NCBI GenBank assembly: GCA_028869175.1
Contig: JAGWTB010000014.1
Coordinates: forward strand, 1-43,390
DNA: 43,390 nt
Reading direction: 5' to 3'
Source: Sphingomonadales bacterium
Lineage (GTDB): Bacteria; Pseudomonadota; Alphaproteobacteria; Sphingomonadales; Sphingomonadaceae
Shown in pieces: positions 1-7,896 of this stretch (its first letter is position 1; each line of letters starts with the position of its first letter). The notes under the pieces were generated by a model that made no database searches, was not told the origin of the DNA, and saw only the letters and a list, made by a program, of their open reading frames with translations. A program made the position numbers and the translations under genes.

Positions 1-1904
1 TCCTGGCCGGTCCTGCCGCCCAGCATCTTGCCCATGATCGCCCCGGTGGATGCCCCTTCCAGCAAGGATGCCATGGTCTGGGCGAACTTGCCCGTACCGC
101 CGAAGACCCGGTCCAGCTCCTGGCCAATCTCGGTTCCCAGCCCGCGCAGTTGCGGAGAAATTTGCAGCAGCGCGCCAAGATCGCCCCGGACGCCCGAATA
201 GTCGCCCGATGTCATCCCGACCACCATCGCACCGATGCTGGCCAGCGTCGTGCCAGAGCCGCCCAGGCGGTCCATCACGTTGACCATGTTCTCGATGTTG
301 CCCAGCGACAAGGCGGTCTCTTGCTGGATGCGCTGCCAGTTGGCGAAGTTCCGGTCACCCTCGGCATTGATGCCACGCATCGCCGCTTCGAAATCGCCGG
401 CAACATCGACGTTGTGCGCCAGATAGGTATCGACGCCGGTCATGTTGATCAGCACCGCCTCGGCCTGGCTGGCACCCTTGGCCATCAGATTATCGAAGGC
501 TTCGGCGTCCTTGCGCGATTGTTCGGCCATGCGCGTTGCTTCGCGCTCCACCTTGTCCGCGCCGCTGGTCGACCATTCGATATGGAAATGGCCGCGCTCC
601 TTGAGCAGCCTGGTCAGTCGCACGCCTTCATCGGCGTAGGCCTTGCGGATGGTTTCCGGCGTGATGCCAGAACCAAACTGGATATCCAGCGCATTGCTGC
701 GTTCATGCGCGCTGTGCCCGGGCGCGGCAGTCGGATTGCTGGCTGGCCGGCCCTGGGCAATCCACTGGTTGTAGAGCCGCTCCTGACTGCTGGCACCGCC
801 CGGTACTTCGTTCCTGATCCACGTTGGCCGGAAGCTGCTGTTGACTTGCCACCCGGCACGTTCGGCAATCGACTTGGCTTCGGCCATGCCGATTTCCCGG
901 CCGAAAAGGCCCGATCCGGATGCACTAGACCTGCCGGATTTACGCGCCGCGTCCAGCTGCGCATTTTCCTGCCGGTTCAGCGCGGTCAGCTGCTCCGTCA
1001 GGGCTCCAACATCCTTGGTCGTTTTCCGCGCCCTGTCGCGCAGCACATCGAAGCCAGTCCTGATCCGGTCCGTAGGATCGGTGTTGAGCTTGGCGATAGC
1101 CGTGGCGACCTTGCCGACGGCTTCGTCGGCATCGGTGTTCAGGCTCTTGATCGACTGGTCGAGCAAGGTGATATTCGCCTGCAGCGCGGACGCCGCGAAA
1201 GACGCGCCCAGCTGCCCCTGACCATTCAGTCCGGTTGGTCCGGCCTGTACCTGCGCCATGTACTGTTCGAGCAGCGCCTTGGTTTCCTGCCGGATCGCGG
1301 CGGCTTTCCGCAGGCGCGATGCGATGGCCTCGGCTTCGGTCTGCAGGTTGAGAATGGTGACCTGCCGCGCCTTCTGTGCCTGATCGGCATAGTCCCGGGC
1401 GGCCTTCGTCACCTCTTCCCACGATGCCTTCGAATCGTTGAGGACATCGGTAAAACTGCGCACGCGATCCTTGGTCTTGTCGGTCTCATCGCCGACATGC
1501 GACATCTTGATCCCCATATCGACCAGGACGCCGACACCCACGGTAACCAAGGCCCCGAACGGCCCCGCCATCCAGCTGGCGAAGCCTGAGAACTTGCCGC
1601 CCATCTGTGCGACGGCATCGGCGATCTGCCCGCCCTGCTGCGAGATGATTGTGCCAAGATTGGTGCCGCTCTGCAGCTGTACGGCAACGTCCTGCACCTG
1701 GCGGCCGAAGTTCTGGTAACCGGCGGCGGCCTGCCGGGCCGAAACCACCGCCTTCGTCGCCATCTGGTCATTGGCGGCAGTCATCTGCCCGGTGGCGCGC
1801 TTAGTCGTGGCCTCGACCTTGTCCAGCGCTTGCTCGACGTCGTGCAGCGCCGCTGCCGCGCCTGCCGCGTCGCCGCCGATCACCAGGGATGTCTTGAGCG
1901 CCAT
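1..1904 (-). CDS. Tail tape measure protein with embedded M15-like peptidase domain (3' end off window)
   Basis: The reverse strand is open from ATG 1904 to the edge, giving at least 634 residues. It starts inside the stop of the chaperone gene (TGATG). It is Ala/Gln-rich with long helical N-terminal stretches and a hydrophobic Gly-rich segment near residues 95-125, as expected of a tape measure that sets siphovirus tail length. Residues about 355-445 differ: SSFRP (356-360), RLYNQW, then SAHERSNALD (His400, Asp407) and HFHIEW (His439, His441). This matches the zinc ligand pattern SxHxxGxAxD plus HxH of M15/VanY-type D-Ala-D-Ala carboxypeptidases, with Ser replacing the motif Gly. By inference the domain could locally cut peptidoglycan during DNA entry. 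It is the first of the minor-tail genes; the others lie beyond the window. Confidence 0.85.
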   Translation of the reverse strand, partial: MALKTSLVIGGDAAGAAAALHDVEQALDKVEATTKRATGQMTAANDQMATKAVVSARQAAAGYQNFGRQVQDVAVQLQSGTNLGTIISQQGGQIADAVAQMGGKFSGFASWMAGPFGALVTVGVGVLVDMGIKMSHVGDETDKTKDRVRSFTDVLNDSKASWEEVTKAARDYADQAQKARQVTILNLQTEAEAIASRLRKAAAIRQETKALLEQYMAQVQAGPTGLNGQGQLGASFAASALQANITLLDQSIKSLNTDADEAVGKVATAIAKLNTDPTDRIRTGFDVLRDRARKTTKDVGALTEQLTALNRQENAQLDAARKSGRSSASGSGLFGREIGMAEAKSIAERAGWQVNSSFRPTWIRNEVPGGASSQERLYNQWIAQGRPASNPTAAPGHSAHERSNALDIQFGSGITPETIRKAYADEGVRLTRLLKERGHFHIEWSTSGADKVEREATRMAEQSRKDAEAFDNLMAKGASQAEAVLINMTGVDTYLAHNVDVAGDFEAAMRGINAEGDRNFANWQRIQQETALSLGNIENMVNVMDRLGGSGTTLASIGAMVVGMTSGDYSGVRGDLGALLQISPQLRGLGTEIGQELDRVFGGTGKFAQTMASLLEGASTGAIMGKMLGGRTGQ

Positions 1905-2209
1905 CAGTCGGTTTCCACGATCCCGTTAAGCCTATTGCGCGCAGCCGCCTCGATCACGCGCAGCCCTTGCCAGATGTCGGGCCCGGCGCTGATCCCGGCC
2001 CCGCTGAAAAATGCGGCCACCGCCGCGTAATCAAGCCCGATCCAGTAGACCTGCACCGGCTCCATGCCGCCGCCCCGGCTCGCCACGCGCCACTGGGTCG
2101 AAACCTGCAGGAAGGCTTGCAGCGGCTCCCAGTTCTCCGGCCACACGTCGAAATCGTCGTCATCGCGGGTCGCCTCCAGCGCGGCGATGACGTGATCGGG
2201 TGCCCCCAT
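1904..2209 (-). CDS. Tail assembly chaperone T-domain (DUF1799 family)
   Basis: This ORF codes for 101 residues with the DUF1799 signature: VWPENWEPLQAFLQ, then TQWR, then GLDYAAV. DUF1799 proteins lie between the tail chaperone and the tape measure in many siphophages. The frame stays open upstream of this ATG for 25 more codons, right back to the slippery site at 2284-2290. The main product is therefore probably the C-terminal (T) part of a G-T fusion made by -1 frameshifting, rather than a protein started here. The stop overlaps the tape measure ATG. Confidence 0.7.
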   Translation of the reverse strand: MGAPDHVIAALEATRDDDDFDVWPENWEPLQAFLQVSTQWRVASRGGGMEPVQVYWIGLDYAAVAAFFSGAGISAGPDIWQGLRVIEAAARNRLNGIVETD

Positions 2210-2604
2210 TTCGCGGGCATCACGCGCCGCCTCGGAATAGTCGTGCCGCCCGCCGCCAGCCCAGTGGCGGGCGGCAGCCTTCAGTTTCCCACCCGCGTCT
2301 TGGTCACTGCCGCCAGATAGGTCTGGATCAGCGCGGCGCGCACATAGGGCACCGCGATCAGCTGATCGCGCAGTTCGTCCGACCAGGCCATGGGCTGGCC
2401 GTCATCGCCTTCCAGCTCTTCCATGTTGACCAGGATGCGCCGCACCGATTCAACCTGCGATATCTGGGCGTCGCCCATGCCCAGGTCTTCGGCAGGCAGC
2501 ACGCGGAAGGTGGCCTTGCACTTGTCCTCGCGAAAGCCGCCGTCCACCGGCACGCAAACGGTCACGGGATGGGTGAAGGTGGGGGTGAGATTGACTTTGA
2601 ACAT
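1904..2604 (-). CDS. Predicted gpG-T fusion by -1 programmed frameshift (tail assembly chaperone)
   Basis: Translation starts at ATG 2604 and reads the 107 codons of gpG to the heptamer G GGA AAC (2290-2284), which directly precedes its TGA stop. A -1 slip re-pairs both tRNAs on GGG AAA and resumes at CTG, entering the open frame that leads into the DUF1799 ORF. The fusion would be 233 residues. In lambda the gpG:gpGT ratio, set by the same kind of slip at GGGAAAG, is needed to load the tape measure and tube. The arrangement here (chaperone, frameshift, T domain, tape measure) is the same. The frames and motif are seen directly; the slip itself is inferred. Confidence 0.75.
2245..2290 (-). 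promoter_or_regulatory. -1 ribosomal frameshift signal: GGGAAAC, 8-nt spacer, 10-bp GC stem-loop
   Basis: On the reverse strand the heptamer GGGAAAC (2290-2284) fits X XXY YYZ in the zero frame and is followed at once by the TGA stop. After the spacer TGAAGGCT (2283-2276) comes GCCGCCCGCC (2275-2266), an 11-nt loop, and its exact complement GGCGGGCGGC (2254-2245). Slippery site, 6-9 nt spacing and a stable stem are the three standard parts of a -1 frameshift signal. Confidence 0.85.
2281..2604 (-). CDS. Tail assembly chaperone G-like protein
   Basis: A 107-residue protein lies between the tail tube and tape measure genes, the usual place of the gpG-type chaperone that keeps the tape measure soluble. 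Shine-Dalgarno AAGGA sits a few bases upstream of ATG 2604. The sequence is acidic and starts with a beta-rich segment (residues 1-35). A helical C-terminus follows, and its last codons form the slippery site. Assignment rests on position, size and the frameshift signal more than on recognisable motifs. The free 107-residue form would be the abundant product, the G-T fusion the minor one. Confidence 0.75.
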   Translation of the reverse strand: MFKVNLTPTFTHPVTVCVPVDGGFREDKCKATFRVLPAEDLGMGDAQISQVESVRRILVNMEELEGDDGQPMAWSDELRDQLIAVPYVRAALIQTYLAAVTKTRVGN

Positions 2605-2643
2605 CGGGATTTCCTTGAACCGGGTGGTGGAACGGGCAGCAGA

Positions 2644-3576
2644 TCAGGCGAAGGTCAGCTTCCACTGATCGTTGCCGGCATTGGGCAGCGGATCGAACTG
2701 CAGCGGCCATTCCAGGATGTTCTGCGCGTTCTCCAGGCTGGCCAGGCGGCGCTGCTGCGCGCGCGGCTGATCCAGCGTCCAGCGCTTGCTCGCCACGGTG
2801 CCATGCACCAGCTGCACCGCCTGCTTGGTCTGCGCCTGGGCGACCTGATAGGGATTGTAGGTAGCCAGCGGCACGGCCTCGACCGTCGCCTTGAACTGTT
2901 CGGCCTTGTCCACGATCAGGATGCTTTCCGATCCGATCAGCATGCGCGGCTCCACCTGGCAGCCAAGGTCCAGGCTGAAATCGCGCAGGACAAAGGCAGT
3001 GTTGGCGATGGTGAAGGTCGGCGTGTTCGCCTTGGTTGCCACCGTCGGGTCCTGCCAGGCGGTGAACACCGGGGTCACCTTCGCCTGGTCGCTCGGCAGG
3101 TTGAACAGCCCGGTGATCGCGAAGGAAATCACCGGGATGCCCTGCGCGTTCAGCTTGAACACGGCGGTGCCACGTGCACCGGTCAGGACGTGGCGGATCG
3201 TGTCGATGGCGAAATAGATCGAACCGCTTTCGTGGGCATCGGTGATCGGGTTGTATTCGACCTTCACGCCCGCCGTGATCACTTCCGCCACCGCGCACAT
3301 GCGCAGCAGCGGACCGAAGGCCGGGGCCGTACCCAGCGCGCCCGAACCGACCAGCTCGACATCGAACGACAGCATCGAACGCAGGCCCACCGGAATGCTC
3401 GGGCTCGCGCCCATGTACGGCAAGTCAAGGTTGCGCGAAACGTCCTCGCCTTCCATCGGCGAAAGCGTGACGTTGGTTGCCAGCACGCCGTTGGCGGCGG
3501 CAGTCGGCACCGCATCGGTGCCAGAGACGGTCTCGATCTTGGCGAGCAGCGTCTTCGATTTCCACTTGAGCGGCAT
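2644..3576 (-). CDS. Major tail tube protein
   Basis: This 310-residue protein is rich in beta-prone segments. Its N-terminus (KTLLAKIETVSGTDAVPTAA) is typical of tube proteins of siphoviral Mu-like phages (Phage_tube family, as in RcapMu). It would polymerise around the tape measure into the tail tube. Length fits the family (about 300). ATG 3576 overlaps the stop of the small upstream ORF as TAATG, which fixes the start by coupling. The gene sits between terminator and chaperone genes, the standard long-tail order. Confidence 0.85.
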   Translation of the reverse strand: MPLKWKSKTLLAKIETVSGTDAVPTAAANGVLATNVTLSPMEGEDVSRNLDLPYMGASPSIPVGLRSMLSFDVELVGSGALGTAPAFGPLLRMCAVAEVITAGVKVEYNPITDAHESGSIYFAIDTIRHVLTGARGTAVFKLNAQGIPVISFAITGLFNLPSDQAKVTPVFTAWQDPTVATKANTPTFTIANTAFVLRDFSLDLGCQVEPRMLIGSESILIVDKAEQFKATVEAVPLATYNPYQVAQAQTKQAVQLVHGTVASKRWTLDQPRAQQRRLASLENAQNILEWPLQFDPLPNAGNDQWKLTFA

Positions 3577-3752
3577 TATTCAGCCTCCTCATTGCGCTTC
3601 AGCGAGCCATCGGGCTGCCGGATGTAGCTGCCGCCCTCATGCGGGTGCGGCTCGGCAGCAGCTTCGGCGGCGGCTTCGACGACGGGGGCCGGCGCAGCCT
3701 GGGCAGCGGGTTCGGCGGCGGCATCAGCCGGCGCGGGCAGGTCTTTCTTCAT
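3576..3752 (-). CDS. Small Ala/Pro-rich protein between tail terminator and tube genes
   Basis: A 58-residue ORF starts MKKDLPAPAD. It has an Ala/Pro/Glu-rich low-complexity middle (residues 6-35) and a more ordered end, HEGGSYIRQPDGSLKR (38-53). Its ATG overlaps the tail-terminator stop as ATGA and its TAA overlaps the tube ATG as TAATG, so it is locked into the tail operon on both sides. I recognise no family. The disordered linker followed by a short conserved-looking motif suggests a small accessory structural or assembly factor, but this is not shown. Confidence 0.65.
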   Translation of the reverse strand: MKKDLPAPADAAAEPAAQAAPAPVVEAAAEAAAEPHPHEGGSYIRQPDGSLKRNEEAE

Positions 3753-4189
3753 GGAACAATCCTCAACTGGTCATCGAGCTTGAAGTCGATCTGGTAGATA
3801 AAGGTGCCGTTCTCGAACCCGACGAAATCGCCGGAATTCAGCACGAACACGCCAAGGGCATCGTCCGGTGCCCAGCCGCATACCGCCAGCACCACCGCGC
3901 GGATCAGCGGGGTCAGCTCGTCGGCCGCCTTCGCCCCGGTCGGATCACTGGCACTGCGCACCGCCAGCACCACGGCCACGGTCTCGTCGAATGCCTGGCG
4001 AAACAGCCCGGTCATGGCATCGGCCACACCGCCCGAAAGCGCGCCTGGCAGCACGAAGCCGGCAGGCGATTGCTGCGGCATCTGGCCTCGCTGCACCAGC
4101 ACGGAAAACTGCGTGGCCGTGCCCAGCCTGCCGGCCAGCGCCGGAACCTGCGCCTCGATCCGCGCCGTCACTTCGGGCACCCGGATCAT
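3749..4189 (-). CDS. Tail terminator-like protein (Mu gp37-like position)
   Basis: This 146-residue protein starts MIRVPEVTARIEAQVPALAG and ends with a strand-rich segment (FIYQIDFKLDDQLRI). The size, position after the gp36-like connector and pattern fit phage tail terminator proteins, which cap the tail and join it to the head. ATG 4189 overlaps the stop of the gp36-like gene by 4 bases. The family is assigned from pattern and context. Confidence 0.7.
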   Translation of the reverse strand: MIRVPEVTARIEAQVPALAGRLGTATQFSVLVQRGQMPQQSPAGFVLPGALSGGVADAMTGLFRQAFDETVAVVLAVRSASDPTGAKAADELTPLIRAVVLAVCGWAPDDALGVFVLNSGDFVGFENGTFIYQIDFKLDDQLRIVP

Positions 4190-4614
4190 ATGAACCCTCT
4201 GAGGTTCTCGGGTGTCAGCGGACGATCACGGTCGATGGTTTCAACCCCGGTCGATCCGCTTGCCGCCGGCTCCACCCCAGCCAGCGGCAAGCGGATTTTG
4301 CCACTGGCGATCTTGTCCAGCTCAGCCATCGCCGCCTTGTAATCGTCCGCGATTTTGGCCTCGGGCGAATAGACGTGCAGCTTGTAGATCGCGATCGCCA
4401 GGGCAAGATCGGCCAGCAGCGGCGGCACCGCTGCCAGCGGCAGGACATAGCGACCGGCCAGATAGCCATCGATCACGGCATCCGTGTTCGCCAGCGCCTG
4501 ATCCACCACGCCCGTGTCGATCGCACCCTGGGGCGGAACGGCACGGTCGGTCAGCTGGAGAAGCAATTGCTCCCCGTGCCGGTCGATCAGGGGCTGAAGG
4601 GTGGCATAGGTCAC
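4186..4614 (-). CDS. Head-tail connector, DUF1320 / Mu gp36-like
   Basis: 142 residues. The N-terminal pattern is typical of DUF1320: MTYATLQPLIDRHGEQLLLQL, then IDTGVVDQALANTDAVIDGYLAGRY, then a helical LADLALAIAIYKLH. Mu gp36-like proteins sit between capsid and tail genes and join portal to tail. The gene lies 23 bases after the gp35-like gene and overlaps the terminator gene by ATGA. Confidence 0.85.
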   Translation of the reverse strand: MTYATLQPLIDRHGEQLLLQLTDRAVPPQGAIDTGVVDQALANTDAVIDGYLAGRYVLPLAAVPPLLADLALAIAIYKLHVYSPEAKIADDYKAAMAELDKIASGKIRLPLAGVEPAASGSTGVETIDRDRPLTPENLRGFI

Positions 4615-4637
4615 CGGTCGCTAGTCCTCGTGGTCCG

Positions 4638-4880
4638 TCAGTCCGCGTCGATCAGATCGACGACGAGCAGCGGATCGCTCTGCAGCAGCTCGATCTGTTC
4701 TTCGCTGAGATCGGCGGCGGGGATGTCGGACGGCTCCTGGGTAAACCCATAGCCCGCCCGGCGGCGGCCAGTGGCACTGACCGAGCGCACGCGCACAATC
4801 TTGCCAGCGCCCGTCTTTTCGGCATCGGCCTTGGCCTGCGCGCCCTCGGCGTCGCCAGCGGTCTGGGGTGCTTTCGCCAT
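4638..4880 (-). CDS. Mu gp35-like small head-region protein
   Basis: 80 residues from ATG 4880, chosen because GGAGGG lies just upstream and the longer frame would run back into the capsid gene. The Ala/Lys-rich N-terminus is followed by a compact end: RRAGYGF, then DLSEEQIELLQSDPLLVV. This matches the C-terminal fold of FluMu gp35-like proteins (a short SAP/HeH-like helical unit before a final strand). It lies between major capsid and gp36, where Mu gp35 is found. The role in the virion is not established. Confidence 0.7.
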   Translation of the reverse strand: MAKAPQTAGDAEGAQAKADAEKTGAGKIVRVRSVSATGRRRAGYGFTQEPSDIPAADLSEEQIELLQSDPLLVVDLIDAD

Positions 4881-4894
4881 GTCAGTCCCTCCGC

Positions 4895-5794
4895 TCAGAC
4901 CAGCCAGGGCACGACGAGCAGCTCGGCCGTGTTCTGGTAGGTATTGGTGGAACCGTTCGCCAGGCGCTCGGCCAGCAGGATGTCGCGCGCCGCCTTTTCG
5001 TTCGACGGGCCGCACAGCAGCAGGTTGGGATTGACGCCCAGCGGGCGGCCATGGTCGCCCAGCATGCCCAGCAGCGACTGGCGCGCGGTGGCATAGTGCG
5101 CCGCATCCAGTGCCTGCTTCGATCCCCAGGCGAACTGCCAGAAGCCGTAACCCACGTTGTAGCGGGCATCCAGGCCATAGCGGAACTCGTTCAGGTCGAA
5201 GACGTTATCGTCGGTCACCTTGTCGCGCGCCACGATATCACCGAACCCGCGCCGCTCCTGCAGGATGATCGGCTTGAGCGCGCGGCTGACATCCAGCAGG
5301 AACCACGGGTTGCCAGCACCGCCATCGGTATTGGCCACCGAATTGGTGGTAACGCCATCGGCGGCCAGCACCGGATGATCGACGTCGAAGAAATACTGCC
5401 CATCATAGCAGTTGGTGGCGAACCCGGCGACGAGCAGGGCGAACACCAGCAGATCGGGGTGCGATGCTGCCGAAAGCCCCATTTCCTCGAACAGCGGCGC
5501 ATAGATACCGAGGTTGTCGGTCTCGATGTCGTCGCGATCGACGCCGATCGTCAGCTCCCAGGGGCGCTCCTTGATCGAATAGTCGCTTTCGGAAATGTTC
5601 TGGACCACGCGGGCACCCAGCCATTCGCGCACGTTGGGCACTTTGCCCAGCCAGCCATAACGCTGCTCCTTGGTGCTTGCCGGCACCTTGGTCGCGATCC
5701 GCTGCCAGGCGGGCTTCGCCTGGCCAAGACCGCGCTTCATCGCCCCGTTGAAGCCGACACGCAGCTTGGCGAGATTGTCCGTATTGACGATCAT
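4895..5794 (-). CDS. Major capsid protein, Mu gpT-like
   Basis: 299 residues matching the Mu major head subunit gpT family. Visible motifs include MIVNTDNLAKL at the start, YGWLGKVPNVREWLGAR (about 46-62), a Glu/Asp-rich loop, ASHPDLLVFALL, FFDVDHP, and LLCGPSNEKAARDIL near the end. It forms the icosahedral shell after proteolysis of the scaffold. Length is close to the usual ~300. Its neighbours are decoration and protease genes upstream and gp35-like downstream. Confidence 0.93.
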   Translation of the reverse strand: MIVNTDNLAKLRVGFNGAMKRGLGQAKPAWQRIATKVPASTKEQRYGWLGKVPNVREWLGARVVQNISESDYSIKERPWELTIGVDRDDIETDNLGIYAPLFEEMGLSAASHPDLLVFALLVAGFATNCYDGQYFFDVDHPVLAADGVTTNSVANTDGGAGNPWFLLDVSRALKPIILQERRGFGDIVARDKVTDDNVFDLNEFRYGLDARYNVGYGFWQFAWGSKQALDAAHYATARQSLLGMLGDHGRPLGVNPNLLLCGPSNEKAARDILLAERLANGSTNTYQNTAELLVVPWLV

Positions 5795-5809
5795 CTGATC
5801 TGCCCTCTC

Positions 5810-6223
5810 TTACAGGAACTCGACCCAGACGCCCTGGGCGTCCACGTCGAAGCAGGTGCCGGCGGCAGGACGCGCGCCGGCGTTGTTGGTCTTGGCAACG
5901 GTCTGGTCGTCAACGACGTAGACGGTCTTGCCGATCTCGGTCCGCGCGATCAGGTCGCCCGCCGCCGAATTGGCGTAACGGAACACCCCGCGCCGCACCT
6001 TCACCGATACGGCGCTGGCCGCCCCGGCGGTGTTGTCCACCGTCGCTTCGGCGCGGCCGACTGTGACGTTGGCCGCCACGGCACCGGCGGCAACTGCCAG
6101 CGCGGAAACAGCGGCGATCTGGACCATGCCGCCGGCATAGACCTTCGCGCCGGCAGCAAGCGGAATGGTACGCACATCGCCAAGCGCGGTGGGCGTATTG
6201 CGGGCAGCAGCCAGAGCAGCCAT
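5810..6223 (-). CDS. Capsid decoration / head fibre-like protein
   Basis: 137 residues, Ala/Val/Gly-rich, with many short beta segments: LGDVRTIPLAAGAKVYAGGMV, RRGVFRYANSAAGD, IGKTVYVVDDQTV, CFDVDAQGVWVEFL. The pattern resembles cement proteins of the DUF2190-like type that sit on the outer capsid. It lies between protease I and capsid T, where Mu-like phages encode such a protein. Start at 6223 directly follows the protease stop. Confidence 0.7.
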   Translation of the reverse strand: MAALAAARNTPTALGDVRTIPLAAGAKVYAGGMVQIAAVSALAVAAGAVAANVTVGRAEATVDNTAGAASAVSVKVRRGVFRYANSAAGDLIARTEIGKTVYVVDDQTVAKTNNAGARPAAGTCFDVDAQGVWVEFL

Positions 6224-6727
6224 TTACAGGGTCTCCTTGCGGGTTCCGGCTGCCTTCAGGCCAGCCACATAGTCTTCTTCGCTCATGCCCATCAGGGCGA
6301 TGACCTGGCGGTCGGCGTCGTCCAGCGCGCCAGCGGTCTTTGTCGGCGGCACGTCGCCCGCGTGGGTCTTGCCCTGGAGCGCGGGCAGCGCCGCCACCAT
6401 TTTCACCGCGCGGTCCGCGTCCTGCATGTGCAGGGCGATGTATTCATCGCGCGCCGGCTGCACGCCCACCTTGCCCTGGGCAATCGCCGCATCGACAAAG
6501 GCCGTGGCGGCGTCGCGCTTGCGCTCGTCACGCATCGCGTTCAGCTGGCCGGTCACGTCGGTAAGCTGCCCCTGCAGGGCGATCACCGTGGGGTTTTCCA
6601 GCAGGTTCTGGCCGCACAGTTCGACCTTGCCCCCTGCCATCTTTGCCGAAAGTGCCGCCTCGATAGCGGCATCATCGGCGCTGCCGTCGAGCCCGAGCAG
6701 CTCGATCAGCTTCGCTTTCCAATCCAT
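6224..6727 (-). CDS. Nested scaffold protein (Mu gpZ-like) from internal start
   Basis: Within the protease gene, ATG 6727 (MDWKAKLIELLGLDG) is preceded by a strong GGAGG (6740-6736) at 8-base spacing, in frame. It would give 167 residues consisting only of the helical scaffold part. Mu makes scaffold gpZ in the same way from within gene I. The site is seen directly; its use is inferred. Confidence 0.65.
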   Translation of the reverse strand: MDWKAKLIELLGLDGSADDAAIEAALSAKMAGGKVELCGQNLLENPTVIALQGQLTDVTGQLNAMRDERKRDAATAFVDAAIAQGKVGVQPARDEYIALHMQDADRAVKMVAALPALQGKTHAGDVPPTKTAGALDDADRQVIALMGMSEEDYVAGLKAAGTRKETL

Positions 6728-7210
6728 TCCGTTTTCCTCCGATGCCCCGCCCTCGGAATGCAGGGCGCACAGGCCCAAAAGGTTGGGGGTGTTGATCAGG
6801 CTGGCGCGCAACACGCCGACAATGGTGTTGTCCTGGCTATGCAGGATCGCCGGGCTCACGCCGCGATAGGCCTTGTCTTCCATCAGGCGCTGGCCTTCGC
6901 CGGTCCATTCGACCTTGCCCCACAGGCCGTCGCCCCGCGCTTCCAGCGCCACGATCCACCCGCGCGCCGGGGCGGGCTGCCCCAGCGGCGCGGCGCGGTC
7001 GCTCGAATGGCATTCGTCCAGCGGCAGCTTCTCGCCCGGCAGCAGCCGGCTCGCGATCGCCTGCAGCGATTTGATGAAATAGGGGCCGCGCCCGTCCGCC
7101 GTTTCGATGGCGGGGCCTGCCGGCAGCAGGTGAATCCACTCCGGCGCGCCGGTGCCATCGGCTACCGGCATGGCCGCACACAGAGCGATAAGGGAGGGCT
7201 TGCGCTTCAT
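6224..7210 (-). CDS. Prohead protease/scaffold, Mu gpI-like
   Basis: 328 residues. The N-terminal half (1-160) matches the Mu I protease family: EWIHLLPAG near residue 25, a GPYF motif, LPLDECHSS with His68 as candidate catalytic residue, RGWIVAL, and RGVSPA about residues 117-122 followed by ASLINTPNLLGL. The C-terminal half is helical and charged, fitting a scaffold that is cut during maturation. An internal start at Met162 with its own ribosome site (see the next feature) would make the scaffold alone. The gene is followed at once by the decoration gene. Confidence 0.88.
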   Translation of the reverse strand: MKRKPSLIALCAAMPVADGTGAPEWIHLLPAGPAIETADGRGPYFIKSLQAIASRLLPGEKLPLDECHSSDRAAPLGQPAPARGWIVALEARGDGLWGKVEWTGEGQRLMEDKAYRGVSPAILHSQDNTIVGVLRASLINTPNLLGLCALHSEGGASEENGMDWKAKLIELLGLDGSADDAAIEAALSAKMAGGKVELCGQNLLENPTVIALQGQLTDVTGQLNAMRDERKRDAATAFVDAAIAQGKVGVQPARDEYIALHMQDADRAVKMVAALPALQGKTHAGDVPPTKTAGALDDADRQVIALMGMSEEDYVAGLKAAGTRKETL

Positions 7211-7317
7211 CGGAACGGATATGCCCGTCCCCTAGCCTGCGAAATATGCCTGCCCCGGCGGCCGGGAAAGCCGCCGCGATCAGCGCCTCATGGTGATGGC
7301 CCGGCGCGCCGGAAAAA

Positions 7318-7815
7318 TCAACCGTCGCCGGCCAGCGGTTTGCCCGCGTATTCTTCCGCCATTTCGACCAGGGCGGTCTCGTCCGCCGGTGAAATGCCCA
7401 GCCAGGGGCGCGCGGGAATTCGCCCGAAGGGAAGTGGCCTGCCGGTGCGCGTCGATCCGAACTGACCGGCCTCCGCCCCTTCCTGCATCACGCGCGAATA
7501 GATCAGCGCCGATCCGATCACCGCGCCGCTGCGCGTGGCCTGGCCGATGATCTCGCGCGACAGGCGCTTGCCCGGGCCGATCAGCGGACGGGTCAGATTG
7601 CCGTACCCCCGCGCCTTGTACCGCGCCAGCGTGTTCGCCGTCTTGGCTGCCCAGGCCACGCCCTGCGGCGATTTGCCGTCGATGAACCGCTGGCGCGTCT
7701 GCGCCACCATGTATTCCTGCACTTCCTCGAACAGCGGGGTCATGTCCTCCAGGCGCTCCGCCGCGCGCCGGATCGCCTCCATGGCCTTGTCAGCCTTGAA
7801 TTCAGTCTTCAGCAC
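7318..7815 (-). CDS. Virion morphogenesis protein, Mu gpG-like (Phage_tail_S family)
   Basis: 165 residues from GTG 7815. This start is preferred because AGAAGGGG lies 8 bases upstream, while ATG 7842 has no ribosome site. The family pattern is clear: RFIDGKSPQGVAWAAKTANT, then LTRPLIGPGKRLSREI, then GSALIYSRVMQEGA and PLPFGRIPARPWLG at the end. Mu gpG-like proteins act in head completion or tail joining. It lies between MuF and protease; a 107-bp gap (7211-7317) with no visible gene follows it. Confidence 0.85.
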   Translation of the reverse strand: MLKTEFKADKAMEAIRRAAERLEDMTPLFEEVQEYMVAQTRQRFIDGKSPQGVAWAAKTANTLARYKARGYGNLTRPLIGPGKRLSREIIGQATRSGAVIGSALIYSRVMQEGAEAGQFGSTRTGRPLPFGRIPARPWLGISPADETALVEMAEEYAGKPLAGDG

Positions 7816-7896
7816 GGCTAAATCCCCTTCTGACGCGCGCATCGGGCTGCCCGGCCAATAACCGGGACCGGTTCAGAACGTGGGCTCGGGGGCGCG

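Noticed and set aside
150..1589. Long plus-strand ORF (479 codons)
   Set aside because: It is the antisense of the tape measure gene; the reverse strand encodes a recognisable tape measure with peptidase motifs, and the plus-strand product has no sensible pattern.
4868..7465. Very long plus-strand ORF (865 codons)
   Set aside because: Shadow of the capsid, decoration and protease genes on the reverse strand, a usual effect of high GC content.
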